DNA from: Panorpa germanica
Taxonomy: Eukaryota; Arthropoda; Insecta; Mecoptera; Panorpidae
Length of the DNA: 64,000 nt
Assembly: GCA_963678705.1 (NCBI GenBank)
Contig: OY783216.1
Coordinates: 13,020,001-13,084,000, forward strand
Reading direction: 5' to 3'
A program made the translations under genes and the position numbers. This document shows, piece after piece, positions 59,069 to 64,000 of the stretch. A model generated the notes under the pieces. It saw nothing but the letters and a program-made list of their open reading frames with translations. It ran no database searches and was not told the origin of the DNA. Numbering within the stretch: the first letter of the stretch is position 1; the number at the start of each line of letters is the position of its first letter.

Positions 59069-61500
59069 CTATCTTTTTAGCCTGCGCTCTGTTCTCACAC
59101 TCATCAGGTTCCCCGTAAAGGCGTCTGGGTGGTCATCCAGTGGCTGTCTGTACTTGATGCTGAACTTTATGATTTCGTCTTTGATTCTTGGTACTTTCAG
59201 GTCGTGATAAATATCCCTGTTGGTCGTACTTCGTGGAGCATTTATAATAATACGTAGCACCTTGGATTGGAAGTATTGTAGAATATCAATATAAGAGTTT
59301 GCAGCTGATCCCCATAGTTGTATACCGTAAGTCCATATAGGTTTCAATATAGACTTATACGGTACTAGTTTACATTTGATAGAAAACTTGTTTACGTTTT
59401 GTAAAAATTTGCTTCTGCTAATTAAAGCGTCCATGTAAATGAATTCCTAGATATTTAATAGCATCCACTTTCGGTATAATTTTGTTATTAAGTGACATTA
59501 ATGTACATGTTTTATCTTGAGCGTAAATGTTATGTGTTTGCATTTGTTATACATTTGGGATAATTAGACTCTAATGCGCTACTTCGTCATCCATTTTTGT
59601 ACTGCGGTTATATTTAGCTAAAAATTTTGTGAAGCAATTACAGGATCATGGCTAACATTTAATATAGCAGTATCATCCGCAAAGGTAGCTGTGTTTTTTT
59701 GAGGCGTTGCAGGTAGATTTCTAATATGCAGCAGATAAATAAATAAGCCAACTACACTTCCTTAGGGTATACCTGTTTTAATTTAGTGCAGGTTTGTTGT
59801 GGCGTCGCTGTATTTTACCAGGAAGTGTCTGTCCTCAAAGTATAATTTAAATACCTTATAATAGTGACTCTTGATTTTATAAAGAAACGTTATATCAAGC
59901 AACGCTGCTAAACAGAACTGTTTGTTTTCAAGACTACCGTGGATTTATATTCACAATTCGATGAACTTGTTTTATCGTTGTGTGGTTTTGCCGGAAACCA
60001 AACTACTGGTCTGGTATAAGTTTTTTGCTTTAAACAATTAGTTAATCTCAAGAAAAGCAATTTTTCGAGGACCTTGAAGATAATCGGGAGGAGGCTTATT
60101 GGACGATAAGACGTAACATGAAGCGGATTCTTTCTAGGCTTTGGAATCATTATGATTTGTGCTACTTTCCATTGGAGAGGGTAGAAGCTAGTTCATGTAA
60201 CAGCATTATAATGTTGAGTCAACTATTTGTATCTTATAGTAGAAAGTTCTTTTAGAATCTACCAGTTATTAGATCTTAACCTAGAGATTTCCTATGGATT
60301 AGACAGTTAGGACTATGTCCTTGATTTCCCTAATTCTCAATTTTGCTATAGGTAATTATAGCTGATGTTCCGTTCTTAAATATTTATGTATCTCCCCTTC
60401 CTCTTCTGTCCGCAAATACCGCTGCTTTTTCTTCGTTGCTCTTTGCCCATAGTCCTGTTTCTCTACGTATTAGTGAAATTGAGACCTGCGGTTTCTTCAG
60501 ATCAGCTTTGATAAATAGCTCTCCATGACCTGCTTTCTTTTACTATCACTTTTGTGCTCAGGTAATCTTGTAAATTGCCACATCGTTCTTATTTTACGCT
60601 AAGCTACAATTTTTTCTTTCACAGTCGCAGAACAAGAGTCTCTTATGTCATATGTTGAATACATTGGTGATAAATTCCAAGCTGATTGTTGAAATGCTTG
60701 ACGGCTTATGAAATGTCAGCTTCTGTCTTTAAGGGTATTTTGATGTTGAGAGAGTCTTTTAATAAAGCCCGAAAACATTCCTAGTTTGTTCTTTTGTTGC
60801 ATAGTACAACCGGTTTATCCTTCTTTAACAATTGGCTTCTTATTGTCATAATGACAGGAAAATGATCCGATGAGATGTCTAGACCGGTTGAGACGTTAAA
60901 GTATTTTCTGGACGTACCCTTGATTATAAATAAGTCATTAACATCTCGATTTTGCTTTTGTCAGTATGCCAGTAGGTGGGTTAACCTGTGGAGATAACTT
61001 CTAGATTCATGTTAGCAGCGGTTTGTACAGTGTTCGTCATCTAGTTGTTGTCAGTCTGGAACCCCATTCTGGATGCTTAAAATTAAAGTCTTCAACTGCT
61101 AATATCGTTTCCTCAGGAATTAAAACAGATTAAAAAACTGAGTTTTTGATATAGAGTGTTTCGGTGGGCAGTAAATTGCTGATATCGTGACAGGTCCATT
61201 CCAATCCTCTATAACCACGTTTGTAGCTCGTATGTGTTTCTGCTTTTATTTGCCTGCTTTGAGGTGTTAAATGCAATTCCTTATAATGATAGCTGTTCCG
61301 CCATGAGCCGTTCAATCTGGATGCCCTGTGTGTTACATTGAGTAATTTCTTTATTGCACGTAACTCTTTTTTGTAAAATGAGTTTCGGGTACTAGCATTA
61401 CATCAATTTTGTTGGTAATTAAAAAAGTTTGAATTTTTTGTCTATGTTGAGAAAAGCCATTGGCGTTTCAGAGTGCTATTTTATACTGCATATAGGCTAT
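59069..61500 (-). pseudogene. Jockey ORF2: endonuclease and RT
   Basis: Endonuclease: ALWNANGLSQHRQKIQTFLI (~61475), VMLVPETHFTKK (~61405), SSDHFPVIMTI (~60870). RT: MIPKPRKNPLHVTSYRPISL followed by LPIIFKVLEKLL (60150-60050), and TATFADDTAILNVS with FADD at 59683-59672. C-terminal: YKSILKPIWTYGIQLWG (~59345) and VLRIIINAPRSTTNRDI (~59255), hallmarks of Jockey-clade ORF2. Broken by more than ten stops; the open pieces are 61315-61130, 60150-59908 and 59434-59069. Confidence 0.85.
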
Positions 61501-61870
61501 TTTTTGTAACAAGAGTTGTTAACAGATTGAGCATGGTACTCATTTGTTCCATTAGTCCATTCATCATTTGTTTGAGATTTGCAATATCGTTATTATTACT
61601 GGAATTTTCAAGTTGGGGGTGCCTTACCTGCTCCTCTCCTTGCTGCTTGCGCATATGTTATTCCAGTCCGGATTAGTCTGTATAGAGAGATAGCTTGGTG
61701 TGGTGGGATAGCTTGGCTTCCATCTGATTGTTGTTGGGAAATTTCCTTCTTTCGCAGTGCAGGATATTTCTTTTTTGCAGGTCTTTATATATTAGACCTT
61801 TGTAATTAGCTGGGTGATCTTGACATAAAACACATTTGACGTTTTCTGTTCTTCATTGCATAGGGCATTC
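61500..61870 (-). pseudogene. Jockey ORF1 C-terminal part
   Basis: CGLCHDHPANYKGL-like residues are partly visible at about 61830-61790, followed by YKDLQKR, matching the end of the last zinc knuckle in Jockey ORF1. Then an Asn-rich segment ends near MSTMLNLLTTLVTK (~61530), just ahead of ORF2. Confidence 0.6.
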
Positions 61871-62030
61871 CCAAGTCGCGTGCTAGTCTTTGTTTAATGT
61901 ATATATCAAGTATATTTATTTTGTTCAATAAGTTGTGTTGTAATAAGAGCAGTCTAAATTTGAACAGTTGACTAGCGTAAACAAACAAACTAATCCACTG
62001 AATAATAAATCGTGTTATTATCGAAAAGAG

Positions 62031-62658
62031 AACCATAGAAAAACAGAAGGTTCCCCAACAACTACCTAAGCACTTCTATTTGAAAACTTTGATAGCAAAA
62101 GAATCTCAAACCATGTCCGCATACTTAATTATTACCCATTGGTTAGAAACGAAATAGTTTCTAAATGTGTAATCTTAAGTTACGATTGTTAGTTTTAAGA
62201 TAAAGTATTGACATTATAAATGTTATTGTTATATTTAAGATTTCTTGAATATTGTTAGTCATAAGACACCAATACATACAAATAGGCGCCAAGGGCTGCT
62301 TGGCCGAGGTCACACGAAGACGTGTTAGAACACGTCTGTACTGTGCTATCCTTACTCCAAGGGTTTAGCTAAAAACGCATATAATATTGAGATAGATTTC
62401 GTACATCCTAGGAAACAGACGTGTTTTATAATATAAACCCAATTATATTATATTTAATTCAGAAACTACAAACGCTGATATAAAATTCGTGTTTCAACTA
62501 GAATATACGCTCTTTTGTGATCATTACTCGAATGATGTATTATAAACTCAATTATAATATTTTAAATTAGAAAAAACACATTAGAGAAAGACATATATAG
62601 GCTAACGCTCATGTTTAGCCCTGCGGTGTGTAATTCAAGAAGTTGGTTTATTAATAAA
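62031..62658. other. No gene; contains a short perfect palindrome
   Basis: AT-rich apart from 62285-62360. There, AGACGTGTT (62318-62326) and its complement AACACGTCT (62329-62337) form a 9-bp stem with a 2-base loop. No gene is visible. Confidence 0.6.
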
Positions 62659-64000
62659 CTAGCTGACCCGGCGAACTTCGTACCGCCTAACAGTCAATGA
62701 ATGTCGTGTTACCTTTTAGCTGAACTAATTTAGGCTTTGATGAACGTAATACAATGATACAAAATAATATTTATTAATATAGATAGAAACATAAAAGTAT
62801 TTTATTATGATGAATGATGATGAAAACATACAGAATGAGAATAAAAATTAAAAAAATAATAATAATTAAGTAATTCAAACTCATGTCAGAAAAAAATGAT
62901 TGAAAACTATGTTGTGCAGATTGGAATACACTCGGATTACTTCATTAATGGGATTTTCATTCAAGCACCTTGTGGTAAACGACATTCTTTGTTTTTTGGT
63001 CAGGCGCAAGAACAAATAAAGCGGATGGTTTGCCGAGACGTGAGCATGCCACGTACAATTGACCATGAGAAAAACATGCATTTTCTAGATTGAGGCCACA
63101 AATAGTCAAGGATTGGCCCTGTGATTTGTTGATCGTCATGGCGAAGGCAAGACGAATCGGGAATTGAATTCGTTTAAACTCAAATGGCATATCCGTTGGG
63201 ATCATCGGAATCCTTGGAATAAGAACTTCCTCATCTTTAAATTTTCCTTTAAGTATCGACGCGTGAATCACATTGCTCATCAGTTTTTTAATCACCAAAC
63301 GCGTTCCATTGCACAGTTTTGGTTGGTTTAAATTTCTAAGCATGATGACTACCGAGCCAACCTTAAGTTTTAAATTGTGCGTTGGTAAACCAGGCACATC
63401 CAAGGAGAAGCTGTAGTCGAAGGTGCAATCATATAGAAACGCTGCTCGATTCAAATCAATACTTGAACCATTTCTTCTTGCACTTCGAAGATTATTCCTC
63501 TGTTCATCTGTACGATAAGCTCGACGATTTCTCGTTTCTAACCTAGCCGTTTCACGGGCTACCTCTCTTTGCTCTTGTGTTTGAGAAGCACGAATTAAGG
63601 CCCTTCTTTGCTCCATACTAACGCGGCGCTCTTCTCGTGCAAGTTCTCGTTTTCATCAGATAATTGACTCGCGATATTCCGTTGCCTAATTGCATTACGG
63701 CTCCGCTGGGAAAGATTAGATCTTCTAGGACGCGGCATTGTTATTAATATTAATACTGAATGTGCACTCGCATAAAACCACAAAAAACCACTTTCGAGAC
63801 ATAGACAATAGCTCAAAGAGTATATAACCACTACATATGAATAGCTTATCAAGAAAAATTATAGATAACCTATAAAAAGACATTTACACTTTTGTTAACC
63901 TGTACAATAAATCTTAGGTATTATTTTCTGAAATTAAAAATTAAATAATTAATAAATAATTTACACAAATTAATGTCAAAAACAAACAAATATAACAGTA
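62659..64000 (-). mobile_element. Helitron with 3' end at 62659, internally deleted
   Basis: On the minus strand the element ends GGCGGTACGAAGTTCGCC (hairpin), GGGTCAG, CTAG (62662-62659), followed by T, the Helitron 3' rule. It encodes a joined N- and C-terminal piece of the Rep-helicase protein. The 5' TC end was not found and may lie beyond the window. Confidence 0.85.
62957..63738 (-). pseudogene. Helitron Rep-helicase, N-terminus joined to helicase C-terminus
   Basis: The likely start is ATG at 63738-63736 (MPRPRRSNLSQRSRNAIRQR), a typical Helitron N-terminus. A frameshift near 63600-63650 precedes an open frame of 219 codons (63616-62957). That frame passes from N-terminal repeats (EQRREVARE-like, LNRAAFLYDCTFDYS) straight into the last helicase part: LKVGSVVIMLRNLNQPKLCN, RLAFAMTINKSQGQSL and GQLYVACSRLGKPSALFV (Pif1-type motifs V-VI). 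The HUH endonuclease Rep domain and helicase motifs I-IV are missing, so more than 1000 residues are deleted in frame. Confidence 0.85.

Larger units (their letters stand above)
59037..62030 (-). mobile_element. Jockey-type LINE, 5' truncated
   Basis: On the minus strand: end of ORF1 (~61860-61500), endonuclease (~61480-60840), RT (~60190-59660), C-terminal region (59434-59069). Its 3' end lies at about 59037. Stops and frame changes throughout. It is a distinct copy from 54100-56720, and better preserved. No poly(A) tail or target duplication was identified. Confidence 0.83.

Overview
This window reads as a transposon graveyard from an AT-rich arthropod genome, most likely an insect. No intact host gene is visible. 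The retroelements present (I, R1 and Jockey-type LINEs, BEL/Pao, Ty3/Gypsy, Ty1/copia remnant, Helitrons, a mariner-like element and a tRNA-derived SINE) are a typical insect set. Almost every coding stretch carries stops, frameshifts or internal deletions.

Left half (1-28767) is a five-level nest. A non-coding repeat unit (unit A) holds a 5'-truncated LINE (640-3667) and a (TA)n tract. A Gypsy element (3834-28767, + strand) sits in that (TA)n. Its 5' LTR holds a solo LTR (4185-4832), and its integrase is split by a BEL/Pao element (7497-27420, - strand). The BEL pol gene is split by a near full-length I-type LINE (11512-17421, + strand). That LINE is interrupted just after its YADD motif by a truncated copy (15141-15631) of the same family as the first LINE. 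Each insertion is supported by a target-site duplication or by rejoining of the host reading frame. The two BEL LTRs differ by about 4 kb because a 178-bp minisatellite inside them has grown from about 8 to about 29 copies, with mixed higher-order blocks.

Middle (28768-46911) shows a roughly 3.3-3.8 kb unit repeated head to tail (A, B, C, D). Three copies end in a Helitron-like 3' terminus (hairpin GTCGC..GCGAC, then CTAG or a decayed form before T). On the opposite strand the unit carries what looks like a two-exon cellular gene: exon 1 in units B, C and D, exon 2 in B and C, with GT/AG splice signals and matching phase. I do not recognise the protein. Units B and C are separated by a second, internally deleted Gypsy element that again sits in (TA)n. 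Unit C carries a SINE and is followed by an internally deleted BEL-like element and a mariner-like element with long inverted repeats.

Right part (46912-64000) holds two abutting minus-strand Helitrons, an R1-type LINE lacking its 3' end, a degenerate Jockey LINE, a copia RT-RNase H remnant, a second Jockey LINE, and at the edge a Helitron whose protein is an N-terminus joined to the helicase C-terminus with the middle missing.

The most interesting signals are the multi-copy two-exon gene inside the Helitron-like tandem array and the satellite-like array growing inside a retrotransposon LTR.
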